A DNA stretch of 64,000 nt, taken from assembly GCF_000526215.1 (NCBI RefSeq), contig NZ_JAFQ01000004.1, forward strand, positions 1,674,001 to 1,738,000, in the 5' to 3' direction. The notes beneath the pieces are model-generated. The model was not told the origin of the DNA. It saw only the letters and a list, made by a program, of their open reading frames with translations, and did no database searches. The stretch comes from Nocardia sp. BMG51109 (GTDB lineage: Bacteria; Actinomycetota; Actinomycetes; Mycobacteriales; Mycobacteriaceae). Position numbers and translations under genes: made by a program. This document shows, piece after piece, positions 1-8,640 of the stretch (position 1 is its first letter; each line of letters begins with the position of its first letter).

Positions 1-1
1 C

Positions 2-679
2 TCGACCGCGCTGTACGTGGCGGTGGGCACCGAGAACGACGAACGGCTCACCGAGGCGGTGAAATTCGCCGCCGATACCGGGATTTCGATCCTGGAGGTG
101 TCGCGCACCGATCTGGACCGGATGAGCAACAACGGGCTGCATCAGGGGCTCGCGCTGCAGGTGCCGCCGTACCGCTACGCACATCCCGACGATCTGCTCG
201 ACGCCGCCCGCGCGGCGGGGACGCCGCCGCTGCTGGTGGCGCTGGACAACATCTCCGACCCGCGCAATCTGGGCGCGGTCGTCCGCTCGGTGGCGGCCTT
301 CGGCGGGAACGGCGTGGTGATTCCGCAGCGGCGCAGCGCCAGCGTCACGGCGGTGGCCTGGCGTACCAGCGCGGGCGCCGCGGCCCGGCTGCCGGTCGCC
401 CGGGCCACGAATCTGACTCGCACGCTGAAGAGTTACGCCGACGCCGGGCTCCAGATTGTCGGACTGGATCCCGACGGCGACACCACGCTCGACGAATTCG
501 ACGGCGGCACACCGACCGTCGTGGTGGTCGGCTCGGAGGGCAAAGGCTTGTCCCGGCTGGTCCGGGAGACCTGCGATGCCATTCTGAGCATTCCGATGGC
601 GGGCCCGGTGGAGTCGCTGAACGCGTCGGTCGCCGCCGGCGTGGTGCTGGCCGAGATCGCCAGGCAGCGCCGGGCGTAA
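2..679 (+). CDS. rlmB: 23S rRNA (guanosine-2'-O-)-methyltransferase RlmB, 5'-truncated by window edge
   Basis: C-terminal part of a SPOUT-class RNA ribose 2'-O-methyltransferase of the RlmB/TrmH family, which uses SAM to methylate a guanosine of 23S rRNA. The reading frame is open from base 2, so the true start lies to the left; 225 residues are visible up to the TAA at 677. The SPOUT motifs occur in order: [25 protein letters not shown] and [14 protein letters not shown], the last two forming the knotted SAM pocket. A 7-bp hairpin follows the stop. Membership of the TrmH/RlmB group is secure; the exact nucleotide target is inferred from family and from the conserved neighbourhood (Rv3579c position). 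Confidence 0.93.
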   Translation, partial: STALYVAVGTENDERLTEAVKFAADTGISILEVSRTDLDRMSNNGLHQGLALQVPPYRYAHPDDLLDAARAAGTPPLLVALDNISDPRNLGAVVRSVAAFGGNGVVIPQRRSASVTAVAWRTSAGAAARLPVARATNLTRTLKSYADAGLQIVGLDPDGDTTLDEFDGGTPTVVVVGSEGKGLSRLVRETCDAILSIPMAGPVESLNASVAAGVVLAEIARQRRA

Positions 680-686
680 ACCCCGA

Positions 687-706
687 GTGCGGGCAAATCC
701 CCGCAC
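687..706 (+). terminator. hairpin after rlmB
   Basis: GTGCGGG (687-693) pairs perfectly with CCCGCAC (700-706) around a 6-nt loop, 8 bases after the rlmB stop codon. There is no clear T-run, as is common for actinobacterial terminators, so function is inferred from position and stem only. Confidence 0.45.
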
Positions 707-788
707 CACCACGCCGTTCGGGTTCCGCGCCGCGAACACGCGACGGCGGACCCGGCGCAAACCGGTACGGCTCACCTAGACTTGATCG

Positions 789-1100
789 GTGACCATGAAC
801 GACCCGTACTACTGGCAGGAGCAGGCGGTACCGAGCCAGGCGGTGGAACATCCGCAGGCCACCACGGTGCTGCTACTCGGCGTGCTGAGCGTATTCTGTT
901 GCGGCGCACTGGGTCCGGTGGCGTGGGTGCTGGGCAAGCGGGCAATGGACCAGATCGAGGCCTCGCAAGGTGCGCTGGGTGGCCGCACGCAGGTGCTGGT
1001 CGGTTACATCCTCGGCGTCGTCGGCACCATCCTGATGGCGCTGATCGGGATCCTGTTCTTCCTGATGGTGCTCGGCGGGAACGCCGACGGAAACGCCTGA
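789..1100 (+). CDS. DUF4190-type small membrane protein
   Basis: A 103-residue protein with two hydrophobic segments (about residues 25-45 and 68-97) separated by a short loop containing GKRAMDQIEAS. This is the arrangement of the DUF4190 family, which is widespread in actinobacteria and has no established function. The hydrophilic N-terminus is expected to face the cytoplasm. The start could be GTG 789 or ATG 795 (two codons later). It stands alone between rlmB and a convergent enoyl-CoA hydratase. Confidence 0.8.
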   Translation: MTMNDPYYWQEQAVPSQAVEHPQATTVLLLGVLSVFCCGALGPVAWVLGKRAMDQIEASQGALGGRTQVLVGYILGVVGTILMALIGILFFLMVLGGNADGNA

Positions 1101-1112
1101 GCCGCCCGCACA

Positions 1113-1922
1113 TCAATCCAGTCCGGGGCGCGTGGGGCTGATCGGCACGCCCCAGGCAGGCCATTCGGTGCTGACGCTGCCGGACCACTTCGGCTGCCGC
1201 CGATCGTGCAGGGCTGCCATCCCCTCGCCGCCGTCGACGCTCTGCGCCACATAGGTATTGAGTTCGCTCTCCAGCTTGCCGACGGCCTCCGCGCTCATCC
1301 CCAGGCTCTCCCACAGCAGCCGCTTGGACAGCGCCGCCGGCAGCGGGGCCGACCCGGCGGCGATGTCGTGCGCCACGGCCAGTGCGGTCGGCAGCACCTC
1401 GCCCGTCGGCAGGCAGCTGTTGGCCAGCCCCATCGCCTTCGCCTCGTCGCCGTCGAAGGTGCGGCCGGTGAGCATGATGTCGGCGGCGTTGGCCATGCCG
1501 ACCAGCCGCGGCAGCGTCCAGTGCGCGTAGCCGTCGGCGAGCACCGCCCGCCGGACCTGGTTGAGTCCGTACACCGCGTCACGGGCCATATACCGCAGGT
1601 CGCACTGCAGCGCGAGCGCCAGCCCGATCCCGACCGCATGCCCGTTCACCGCCGCGATCACCGGCTTGCGCACCTGCCACGGCGGTGGATCGATGGTTCC
1701 GGTGACCTCGCCGGCCCGGTGCGACAGGTCGGCGCCCGCGCAGAAGGCGGGCGGCGTACCCGTGATGATCACCGCGCGGATGGCGTCCTCGGAATCGCAA
1801 CGCCGCAGCGCCGCACCCAATTCGGCGGCCATGGCCGGCGTGATGGCGTTCTGCTGGGCGGGACGGTTGAGCGTGAGCACGGCGATCCCGGCCGAGGCAT
1901 CGACGTGCAGTTCCGAACTCAT
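1113..1922 (-). CDS. enoyl-CoA hydratase/isomerase (crotonase) family protein
   Basis: A 269-residue crotonase-fold protein. The oxyanion-hole segments are visible as CAGADL (around residue 62) and HAVGIGLALALQCDL (around 96). The family hydrates or isomerises acyl-CoA substrates; the substrate cannot be read from sequence. The start chosen is ATG at 1922, giving MSSELHVDASAG; the longer open frame to 2048 has no crotonase-like sequence. It lies downstream of and in the same direction as the acyl-CoA dehydrogenase at 2109-3278, suggesting fatty-acid or branched acyl-CoA catabolism. The canonical catalytic Glu pair is not obvious, so a non-hydratase crotonase activity is possible. Confidence 0.85.
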   Translation of the reverse strand: MSSELHVDASAGIAVLTLNRPAQQNAITPAMAAELGAALRRCDSEDAIRAVIITGTPPAFCAGADLSHRAGEVTGTIDPPPWQVRKPVIAAVNGHAVGIGLALALQCDLRYMARDAVYGLNQVRRAVLADGYAHWTLPRLVGMANAADIMLTGRTFDGDEAKAMGLANSCLPTGEVLPTALAVAHDIAAGSAPLPAALSKRLLWESLGMSAEAVGKLESELNTYVAQSVDGGEGMAALHDRRQPKWSGSVSTEWPAWGVPISPTRPGLD

Positions 1923-2108
1923 GCGAGAAGATCCTAGTTCTGTGACGCTGCGCGGCGCCCGGCTTCGAACCGGCCGAACGCCGCCCTGCCGACTACGGCT
2001 GACTACCGCGAACAACCAGAACACAGACCCGCGCGGCAGCGCAACCACGACGGATCACCGGGACATAGGGGGAACCGAGCCGCCGCCGGTCGGCGGCGCC
2101 GGCAGGGC

Positions 2109-3278
2109 TCAGCGGAGCACCTTCCGGCCGATTGCCCATTTGTGCACCTCGGTCGGGCCGTCGTAGAGGCGGAAGGCGCGCATATCCCGGAAGATCATCT
2201 CCACCACCGTCTCATCGCTGATGCCGATGCCGCCGAGCACCTGCACGCAGCGGTCGGCGACCTTGAACAGCTCCTCGGACACCGACGACTTGGCGATCGA
2301 GCTCTCGTGCCGGGCCTTGTGCCCCTGATCCATCAGCCAGCACGCGTGCCAGATGGTCAGCCGGCACTGGTGCAGCGCGATCTCGTTGTCCGCCAACAGG
2401 AACGACACACCCTCGTGCTCGCCGATCGGCCTGCCGAAGGCGGTGCGGGTCTTGGCATGCTCGACGGCGATGCTCTGTGCGCGCTCGGCGGCACCGAGCC
2501 AGCGCATGCAGTGCGTGAGCCGGGCCGGGGCCAGCCGCAGCTGCGCGTATCGCAGCGCCTGGCCGGTCTCGCCGAGCACCGACTCCTTCGGCAGCACCAG
2601 GTTCTCGAACCGGACCACGCCGTGGCCACCGACGTAGTTGCGATCCATCGTGTTCATGGTGCGTTCGACGACGATGCCCGGGCTTCCGCCTTCGGCGAGG
2701 AACAGAGTGGGCCCCTCGGGCAAGTGCGGATTGGCCTCCAGGCGGGCCATGATGATCCAGGTCTTCGCCCCGTCGGCGCCGGTGATCAGCCATTTGCGGC
2801 CGTTGACGGTGAAGTTCTCGCCATCGAAGGTGGCGGTGGTGGCCAGCTGCCCCGGGTCCGAGCCGGCGCCGTCCGGTTCGGTCATCGCGAACACCGAGCG
2901 CTGGCTGCCGTCGATCACCGGCATCAGGTAGCGGTCGGACTGTTCGGGATTCGCGACCTTGGACAGCAGGAACATGTTGCCCTCGTCCGGGGCCGCGCAG
3001 TTCATCGCGACCGGGCCGAGGGTGGACCAGCCGGCGGCCTCGTAGAGCACCGCCTGCTCGACATGCGACAGGCCGCGCCCGCCCAGCTCCACCGGGGCCT
3101 GAACGGTCAGCAACTTCTCGGCCCGGGCCAGCTCGACCAGTTCCCGGCGCAGATCGTCGTTCGGACCGTGCGAGGTCAGCCGGGGATCGCGCTCGTACGG
3201 AACGATCTTGTCGATGACGAACTGGCGGATCCGGTCGCGTTCGGCGGCCAGGTCGGCGGGAATCGAGAAGTCGATCAT
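2109..3278 (-). CDS. acyl-CoA dehydrogenase, ACAD10/11-like
   Basis: A 389-residue FAD-dependent acyl-CoA dehydrogenase. The FAD/substrate signature MTEPDGAGSDP is near residue 135, the C-terminal helical domain carries AFGRPIGEHEGVSFLLAD, and the protein ends with a DGPTEVHKWAIGRKVLR segment typical of the fold. LTHCMRWLGAAERA resembles the ACAD10/11 subgroup. ATG 3278 is preceded by AAGGTGA at good spacing, which decides the start against the much longer open frame. It probably dehydrogenates an acyl-CoA and passes electrons to ETF; chain length is unknown. It is followed on the same strand by the crotonase at 1113-1922. Confidence 0.9.
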   Translation of the reverse strand: MIDFSIPADLAAERDRIRQFVIDKIVPYERDPRLTSHGPNDDLRRELVELARAEKLLTVQAPVELGGRGLSHVEQAVLYEAAGWSTLGPVAMNCAAPDEGNMFLLSKVANPEQSDRYLMPVIDGSQRSVFAMTEPDGAGSDPGQLATTATFDGENFTVNGRKWLITGADGAKTWIIMARLEANPHLPEGPTLFLAEGGSPGIVVERTMNTMDRNYVGGHGVVRFENLVLPKESVLGETGQALRYAQLRLAPARLTHCMRWLGAAERAQSIAVEHAKTRTAFGRPIGEHEGVSFLLADNEIALHQCRLTIWHACWLMDQGHKARHESSIAKSSVSEELFKVADRCVQVLGGIGISDETVVEMIFRDMRAFRLYDGPTEVHKWAIGRKVLR

Positions 3279-3423
3279 CGTGTGGTCACCTTTGTTCGGG
3301 GGCTGCGACGAGCATACGACGACCACCGGGGCCGACTGAAGGCACGTGCCATCAAACGATGGTCCCGCCGGTCCGGCGAGCCCTCGACCGGAATCCGTGC
3401 AGGTATCCGCCCGGACGAGGGGC

Positions 3424-4167
3424 TCAGGCGAGGATCTCGCGGAGGAACTCCTCGACCTCGGTGCGGTAGCGCTCCGGACGGTCGTCGTGGACGAGGTGGC
3501 CGGCGCCGGGAACCAGGACGTGGCGGGCGTTCGGGTGGACGGCCGCCATCTCGCGCATCTGCCCCGGCGGCGTGATGGTGTACTCGCCCTCGACCAGCAG
3601 GGCCGGAACCCGGATCGCACGCCACTGCGCCCAGAAATCGCGGACTCCCCACTCCTCCGAGATGTCCCGGAACGTGGCGACGGCCCCGTGTAACCGGTAG
3701 CCGTCGGGGTCGCGGCGGAACGACTCCAGGAAGTAGCGGCCGGCGACGGGGCCGAAGTAGTCCAGCACCGCGTCCTCGTCCGGGAACGGCTGCGGCCAGG
3801 ACTCGATCATGGCCGCCCAGTCGCGGGCGGTGCGGCCGCGGAAATCCGGGGCGATGTCCTCGATCACCAGGGCCCGCACCCGCTCGGGATGTTCCGCCGC
3901 GAACACCCAGCCGTGCAGCCCGCCCATCGAATGCCCGACCACCACCATCGGCTCGGTGATCGCCGACGTGGCCGCCGCCAGATCGGCCACGAACGCCTCG
4001 GTGGTCAGCTCGGGCGGGGGCGGGCGGCCGTGTCCCGCGGCATCGAAGGAGTACACGTGCCCGAACGCGCGCAGCCAGTCCAGCTGCGTCCGCCAGGTGC
4101 GCGCACTGCCCATCAGCCCGTGCAGCAGCAGTATCGGCACACCCGTGCCGCCCTCGTCGTACAGCAT
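3424..4167 (-). CDS. alpha/beta hydrolase (Rv3591c-like)
   Basis: A 247-residue alpha/beta-hydrolase-fold protein with no signal peptide. The nucleophile elbow is GHSMGG with Ser80, the oxyanion region is LLLHGLMGS (13-21), and the catalytic His224 is in GAGHLVH near the C-terminus. The acidic triad member is probably in the VEGEYTI segment. It begins 57 bp from the divergent mhuD, the same pairing as Rv3591c/Rv3592 in M. tuberculosis. The substrate is unknown; the shared promoter region hints at co-regulation with haem metabolism, but that is inference. Confidence 0.85.
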   Translation of the reverse strand: MLYDEGGTGVPILLLHGLMGSARTWRTQLDWLRAFGHVYSFDAAGHGRPPPPELTTEAFVADLAAATSAITEPMVVVGHSMGGLHGWVFAAEHPERVRALVIEDIAPDFRGRTARDWAAMIESWPQPFPDEDAVLDYFGPVAGRYFLESFRRDPDGYRLHGAVATFRDISEEWGVRDFWAQWRAIRVPALLVEGEYTITPPGQMREMAAVHPNARHVLVPGAGHLVHDDRPERYRTEVEEFLREILA

Positions 4168-4223
4168 CGTGTCGACGATACGTCGGGCGCCCGCGGCCCG
4201 GAGACGGCGCTAGCCTGGTGCAC

Positions 4224-4532
4224 ATGGCTGTTGTGAAGATCAATGCGATCGAGGTTCCCGAGGGCGCGGGCCCCGAACTGGAGAAGCGGTTCGCGCACCG
4301 TGCGCACGCGGTCGAGAACTCCCCCGGATTCCTCGGCTTCCAGTTGCTCCGCCCGGTGGCCGGTGACGACCGGTACTTCGTTGTCACGCACTGGGATTCG
4401 GAGGAATCGTTCGCCGCGTGGCGGGACGGCCCGGCCAAGGAGGCGCACGCGGGCAGCGACCGCAAGCCGGTGGCGAGCGGAGCGTCGCTGCTGGAGTTCG
4501 AGGTCGTGATGGACGTCCCGGCCAAGTCCTAG
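4224..4532 (+). CDS. mhuD: haem-degrading monooxygenase MhuD (mycobilin-producing)
   Basis: A 102-residue ABM-fold protein nearly identical in pattern to M. tuberculosis MhuD (Rv3592): it begins MAVVKINAIEVPEGAGPELE and contains FLGFQLLRPV. The haem-site residues fall at the same numbers as in MhuD: Asn7, Trp66 and His75 (axial ligand). Enzymes of this family dimerise, bind ruffled haem and release iron without CO, so the role is iron acquisition from haem. ATG 4224 is preferred over GTG 4218 because it restores the canonical N-terminus. The gene converges on the GH65 gene across a strong hairpin. Confidence 0.95.
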   Translation: MAVVKINAIEVPEGAGPELEKRFAHRAHAVENSPGFLGFQLLRPVAGDDRYFVVTHWDSEESFAAWRDGPAKEAHAGSDRKPVASGASLLEFEVVMDVPAKS

Positions 4533-4586
4533 ACCGGCTGCCGGACCGCCACGCGGGCACCGTCGAGAACGCCGGAGCCGACATCG

Positions 4587-4615
4587 CCGGAATGACGCCG
4601 CTGCCGTCATTCCGG
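4587..4615. terminator. convergent terminator hairpin, mhuD / GH65
   Basis: An 11-bp perfect inverted repeat: CCGGAATGACG (4587-4597) and CGTCATTCCGG (4605-4615) with a 7-nt loop. It lies between the convergent mhuD and GH65 genes and overlaps the GH65 stop codon, so it can act in both directions. There is no T-run. Confidence 0.6.
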
Positions 4616-7318
4616 TGCGCGAATCACGTCCAATTCCCGAACACCTGTCTCCGCACCGGGATCCACGCCTGCGAGCCGCAGGCGGACGTAGCGGGCGTAG
4701 GACGGAACCGACAAAGAGCCGTCGGTTCCGCGTGCCACGGTGGTCCAGGTGCGGTTGTCCCGGGATATCGCCACCTCGGACGACGGCGGAGGCGGACCGC
4801 TCCATACCGGCGCCACCCGGCTCACGGCGGTGACCGCACCCAGGTCGACGGTGAGGTCGGCGCGGTCGGTGGCCGGTAGCCAGCGGGTGGCGGGATCGCC
4901 GTCGACCGCCGCGGCGGCGTAGTCGCCCGGGCGCTCGGTGGACGCGGCCGCGGTCTTGCAGCGGGCCGCGTCGGAGGTCGGGGTCAGGTCCGGCCGCCGA
5001 GTCGGCAGATCCAGCGACCGGCCCGGATCCACCTGCCGCACACCATTTCCTGTCTCGACCGGCAGCCGCTCCCCCGACCTCAGCGTGACCTCGCTGCGCT
5101 CCGGACCCACCGAGACATCGAAAATCCTTCCCTGCCAACGTAATCCGCGCACCGTAACGCCCGCACTCAGCTGCGGCGGCAACAACGGATCCAGTCGCAC
5201 TCGGTCTTCCCGCCACCGCAACCCGGCCAGCCCGCCGGTGAACTCCTGCACGAAACCACCGGCGAGAGTGGCGAAATCGAATGCCGGCGATCCGGCCAGC
5301 GGATCGGTGGCGCCCGCCTTCTCCCCGCGCGCCTCGGCGAACTGCCCGAAGGGTTCGCGGACGAACGGGCGGGCCGAACGGTCCAGATAGGTGCCCACCG
5401 AACAGCCCGGCACACCGCTCGCGGCCGCATCGATCTGGTGCACCGAATCGGTCATGGCGGGTCCGTCCGGATCGGTGCGCTCGGCGTAGTAGTCCAGCGT
5501 CCGCTCCGCCACCTGCGGCGCCATCGGCCATTCGAGCGGATATTGCAGCAGCACGGTGTCGGCCTGTTTGATCCGCGTGCCACGGTAGCCGTCGTACTGC
5601 AGGAATATCCCGTCTTGCGCGTCGAACGGCATGCGCAGGTGGTCGGCGACGGCGGTCCACTCCGGTGGCGCGGGGGCACCGATTATGCCCGCGGCCGTGA
5701 CGGCATTGCGGAGCGCCACGGCCGCAACGCCGTTCGTGTAGGCGCCGTCGTCCACGCCGTTGCTGTATTCGTCCGGTCCGGCGACATCGCGGACGGAGTA
5801 GCTGCCGTCCGGATTCGGCGTCGCCCGCGCGGCCCAGAACTCGGCCAGGCTCGACATGATCGGCCAGATGCGTTCGCGCAGGTAACCGATGTCCTTGGTG
5901 GCCAGGAAGTACTGCCAGGCGGCGAGCGAGACATCGCCCTGCAGATGGATCTGCGTCACGCAGTGCGGCGGTGACCAGCTGTGGCACTCGCTCCACAGGT
6001 CACCGGTGTGCGCACTGGTCCACGGGTAGAACGCGCCCGGATGTCCGAGCCGCCGGGCATTCTCCCGCGCACCGGGCAGGGTCTCGAATCGGTAGTCGAT
6101 CACCGACCGGGCCAGTTCGGGTCGAAACGCCAGCAGCGCCGGGTACATCCAGATGTCGGCGTCCCAGAAGATCAGTCCGGCGTAGTTGTCACTGCTCAGC
6201 CCGGTGGGCGAAATACTGTTGTCCTGCTGCGGATTCGTCGCCGAGTACAGCGCGTAGAGCGCGCCCCGGACCCAGCGCTGCACGTCCGGCCGGCCGGGCA
6301 CCTCGATATCCGAATCCCACAGCGCACGCCAAGACTTCGCCTGCGCCGCAAGCAGATTCGACCACCCCCGCGCCGCGGCCCGGTGCGCGGCGCCGACCGC
6401 GGCACGGCCCGGATCGGGCGCGGTGCGACCGGTGTCGACGCCGACGAACTTGGTGACCTCGTGCGACCGCCCCGAGGCGACATCCATCGTCGCCTGCCTG
6501 CCGGATTCCCCCGCCCGAGCCGGGCTCCCGGCATCCAGAACCGACGCCACATCTCCGGTCACATTCGTTGTCCTGGTTCGGAATTCGGCCAGGTACGTGG
6601 CGGGGTCCGGGTTCGGCACCGCGATCGGGTCGACGCGGCGCGCCCCGGCGAAGTCGATCCGATCGATGACCGTCAGGCGGCCGCTCCAGTGCGGTGTCGC
6701 GGTCAGATGCACCGCGGCGGCATGCTGATCGGTGCGATCGGTGAGCACGTCGTACACCAGGTCGGTGGCGCGGCCGTCGCGCGTGGTCCAGGTCAGCTCG
6801 GTCCGCACCAGCCCGCAGCGCAGGTACTGCGTCTGCCGGAAATTCGACACCTGAGCGGACGGCGTTGCGGGCGAGAAGGTTTCGTCGCCCACCCCGACCA
6901 GCAGAGTCGACCAGTTCGGCAGCGCCGCGGCGGTCGCCAGTCCGTCGGCGACGGCCGGATCACGCGCGTACAAACCGGCCGCGAACGCGCCGTCGTAGCG
7001 CGGCGTATACAGCGGCCAGCCGGTCTTCTCCCCGGTCTCCGCGTAGCCCGTACCGGCGGGCGGTATCCGCAGTCCGAGATAGCCGTTGCCGACGAACGGA
7101 TGCGCGTCGTAGCCCGCGCCGAACGACGTCGCCGCCGGCGCCCATCCGGGCTGCGTCGATGCACTGTCGCCGGGACAGGGAAAGCCCTGCGGTGCGGCGG
7201 GCGCCCGCGGCACCACCACCACGATCGCGGCGACCACCACCACCGCCCCGATCGCCGCACCGATGCCGATCGGCAATCGTGAGCGGCGACCGGATGCCGG
7301 TCGGGCAGTTGACGCCAC
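4607..7318 (-). CDS. membrane-anchored glycoside hydrolase family 65 protein with C-terminal discoidin-like domain
   Basis: A 903-residue exported enzyme. After a basic start (RRSRLP) comes one hydrophobic anchor (about residues 18-40), then a GH65 beta-sandwich and (alpha/alpha)6 barrel. Visible GH65 landmarks are FWDADIWMYPALL and the general-acid motif GPDEYSNG with Glu517. The tail beyond about residue 770 (WLPATDRADLTVDLG, YARYVRLRL) looks like an F5/8-type C sugar-binding domain. GH65 members act on alpha-glucosides such as trehalose, kojibiose or maltose. The lack of a phosphate-site signature I can recognise and the export signal favour a secreted acid-trehalase-like hydrolase, but this is inference. 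GTG 7318 is the likely start; the open frame to 7573 runs into the riboswitch region. Confidence 0.85.
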   Translation of the reverse strand: MASTARPASGRRSRLPIGIGAAIGAVVVVAAIVVVVPRAPAAPQGFPCPGDSASTQPGWAPAATSFGAGYDAHPFVGNGYLGLRIPPAGTGYAETGEKTGWPLYTPRYDGAFAAGLYARDPAVADGLATAAALPNWSTLLVGVGDETFSPATPSAQVSNFRQTQYLRCGLVRTELTWTTRDGRATDLVYDVLTDRTDQHAAAVHLTATPHWSGRLTVIDRIDFAGARRVDPIAVPNPDPATYLAEFRTRTTNVTGDVASVLDAGSPARAGESGRQATMDVASGRSHEVTKFVGVDTGRTAPDPGRAAVGAAHRAAARGWSNLLAAQAKSWRALWDSDIEVPGRPDVQRWVRGALYALYSATNPQQDNSISPTGLSSDNYAGLIFWDADIWMYPALLAFRPELARSVIDYRFETLPGARENARRLGHPGAFYPWTSAHTGDLWSECHSWSPPHCVTQIHLQGDVSLAAWQYFLATKDIGYLRERIWPIMSSLAEFWAARATPNPDGSYSVRDVAGPDEYSNGVDDGAYTNGVAAVALRNAVTAAGIIGAPAPPEWTAVADHLRMPFDAQDGIFLQYDGYRGTRIKQADTVLLQYPLEWPMAPQVAERTLDYYAERTDPDGPAMTDSVHQIDAAASGVPGCSVGTYLDRSARPFVREPFGQFAEARGEKAGATDPLAGSPAFDFATLAGGFVQEFTGGLAGLRWREDRVRLDPLLPPQLSAGVTVRGLRWQGRIFDVSVGPERSEVTLRSGERLPVETGNGVRQVDPGRSLDLPTRRPDLTPTSDAARCKTAAASTERPGDYAAAAVDGDPATRWLPATDRADLTVDLGAVTAVSRVAPVWSGPPPPSSEVAISRDNRTWTTVARGTDGSLSVPSYARYVRLRLAGVDPGAETGVRELDVIRAPE

Positions 7319-7350
7319 GTCACTCAGGGTGTCACAGTTCAGAGGACCAG

Positions 7351-7444
7351 AGCGACGGTGACGCGGTAACCCGGTGTGATTCCGGGGCGGTCGCGCCACT
7401 GTGATCCGGCATCCGCCGGAGAGCCAGACACCGGCACCGTCGTT
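7351..7444 (+). ncRNA. cobalamin (adenosylcobalamin-type) riboswitch
   Basis: The region carries the conserved core of cobalamin riboswitches: ACCCGGTGTGATTCCGGGG, then CGCCACTGTGA, then the B12 box GAGCCAGACACC (7421-7432). A closing P1 helix pairs 7351-7360 (AGCGACGGTG) with 7435-7444 (CACCGTCGTT). Downstream, GGGGA (7460-7464) can pair with TCCCC (7473-7477), immediately before the AAGGAGG ribosome-binding site at 7479-7485. This suggests translational control of cbtB by sequestering the start region when B12 is abundant. The aptamer is seen directly; the mechanism is inferred. Confidence 0.92.
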
Positions 7445-7491
7445 GCTAGATCGGCTCGCGGGGACGCGACCATCCCCGAAGGAGGACCACC

Positions 7492-7686
7492 ATGGCCGTT
7501 GCGCATACCCCGAGCCGCGCAACCGATTCCCTCGCCGCCGTGCTCGTGACGGTGGGCGTCGTCTTGTTGGCACTGCTCACGCTGTACCTGGTCGGCTTCG
7601 ATCAGGGCGCGGTCTCCCGCAGCGGGATGTACCTGCACGAGCTGATGCACGACGGACGGCACCTGCTGGGCGTGCCGTGCCACTGA
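7492..7686 (+). CDS. cbtB: cobalt transporter subunit CbtB
   Basis: A 64-residue protein with one transmembrane helix (residues 15-36) and a His/Met/Cys-rich C-terminus (YLHELMHDGRHLLGVPCH) expected to bind metal at the membrane face, as in the CbtB family. AAGGAGG lies 6 nt before ATG 7492. It is the first gene after the cobalamin riboswitch and overlaps cbtA by 10 nt. CbtB partners CbtA in a secondary cobalt-uptake system found next to B12 riboswitches. Confidence 0.93.
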   Translation: MAVAHTPSRATDSLAAVLVTVGVVLLALLTLYLVGFDQGAVSRSGMYLHELMHDGRHLLGVPCH

Positions 7687-8414
7687 CCGGATCGTTCACC
7701 ACCCTGCTGCTCCGCGGCCTGCTGGCCGGACTGATCGCCGGGCTGCTCGCCGGAACGGTCGGATTCGTGATCGGCGAGCCGAAGATCGAATCGGCGATCA
7801 CCCTCGAGGAGTCGAGCGCCGAATCCGGCCACTCCCACGGCGAATCGGAGGAACCGCTGGTCAGCCGCGGCGGCCAGAGGTTCGGCGAGTTCCTGGCGCT
7901 CGGCCTGGGCGGCCTGGCGCTGGGCGCGATCTTCGCCGCCGTCGCCAACGTCGCACGCCGCCACACCGCCCTGCCCGGGCCGAAGCTGGCCGTATCGCTG
8001 GGGCTGTGCGGCTGGCTGGCGATCACCGCGGTGCCGTTCTTCAAGTACCCGGCCAACCCACCCGCGGTCGGCGAACCGGACACGATCAACCAGCGCACCT
8101 GGCTGTGGCTGGCGGCCGTGCTGCTCGGACTCGCGGCGGTCGGCGCGGCGGTGTACGTCCATCGGCTGCTCTCGGCACAACCCGGCACGCTGCGACTCGT
8201 CGCCGCGGTGGCGGTCTTCGTGATCGTGGTGGCGATCGGCTACATCGCGCTGCCCGGGGTGAACGAGGTGAAGGGGGACTTCCCGGCCACGCTGCTGTGG
8301 CAGTTCCGGGTGTCGTCACTGGCCGTGTCGGCGACGCTGTGGGCCGTGCTCGGGCTCGCCTTCGCGACCCTCACCGAATTCGCCGGCCGGAAGAAGGCCG
8401 AGGTCTCCGCGTAG
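7677..8414 (+). CDS. cbtA: cobalt transporter subunit CbtA
   Basis: A 245-residue polytopic membrane protein with about five to six helices (about residues 7-29, 64-85, 98-115, 140-160, 170-190, 212-235). A His-rich cytoplasmic or periplasmic loop (SGHSHGES, around residue 48) follows the first helix and is a plausible metal-binding loop. GTG 7677 inside the end of cbtB gives a 10-nt overlap, so translation is probably coupled. The product imports cobalt for cobalamin synthesis under riboswitch control. Confidence 0.92.
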   Translation: MPLTGSFTTLLLRGLLAGLIAGLLAGTVGFVIGEPKIESAITLEESSAESGHSHGESEEPLVSRGGQRFGEFLALGLGGLALGAIFAAVANVARRHTALPGPKLAVSLGLCGWLAITAVPFFKYPANPPAVGEPDTINQRTWLWLAAVLLGLAAVGAAVYVHRLLSAQPGTLRLVAAVAVFVIVVAIGYIALPGVNEVKGDFPATLLWQFRVSSLAVSATLWAVLGLAFATLTEFAGRKKAEVSA

Positions 8415-8640
8415 GCTCGCGCCTTCTCCGGTCGAACTTGCGCGGCTCCGACCTGCTCGCGGACGAGCCTGACGGCAGGAACATCGGACCCGTGGCCGCG
8501 CTGGCCGCCACGGGGCGGGGCGAACTCGAGAAGACTCAGGTGGCCGGGCTGTCGGCGCTGCTGCGCACCGCGCATGTGGGTGGCGGCGGTGCTCGTCGCG
8601 GTCGCCGCCCTGTACCGCGCCGACGCCCGGTCCTACTCGG
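8415..8640. other. intergenic region with no recognised gene
   Basis: Between convergent cbtA and the OsmC gene. One frame gives a short hydrophobic stretch (MWVAAVLVAVAALYRAD) but no start signal or family resemblance, so no gene is called. Confidence 0.4.
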
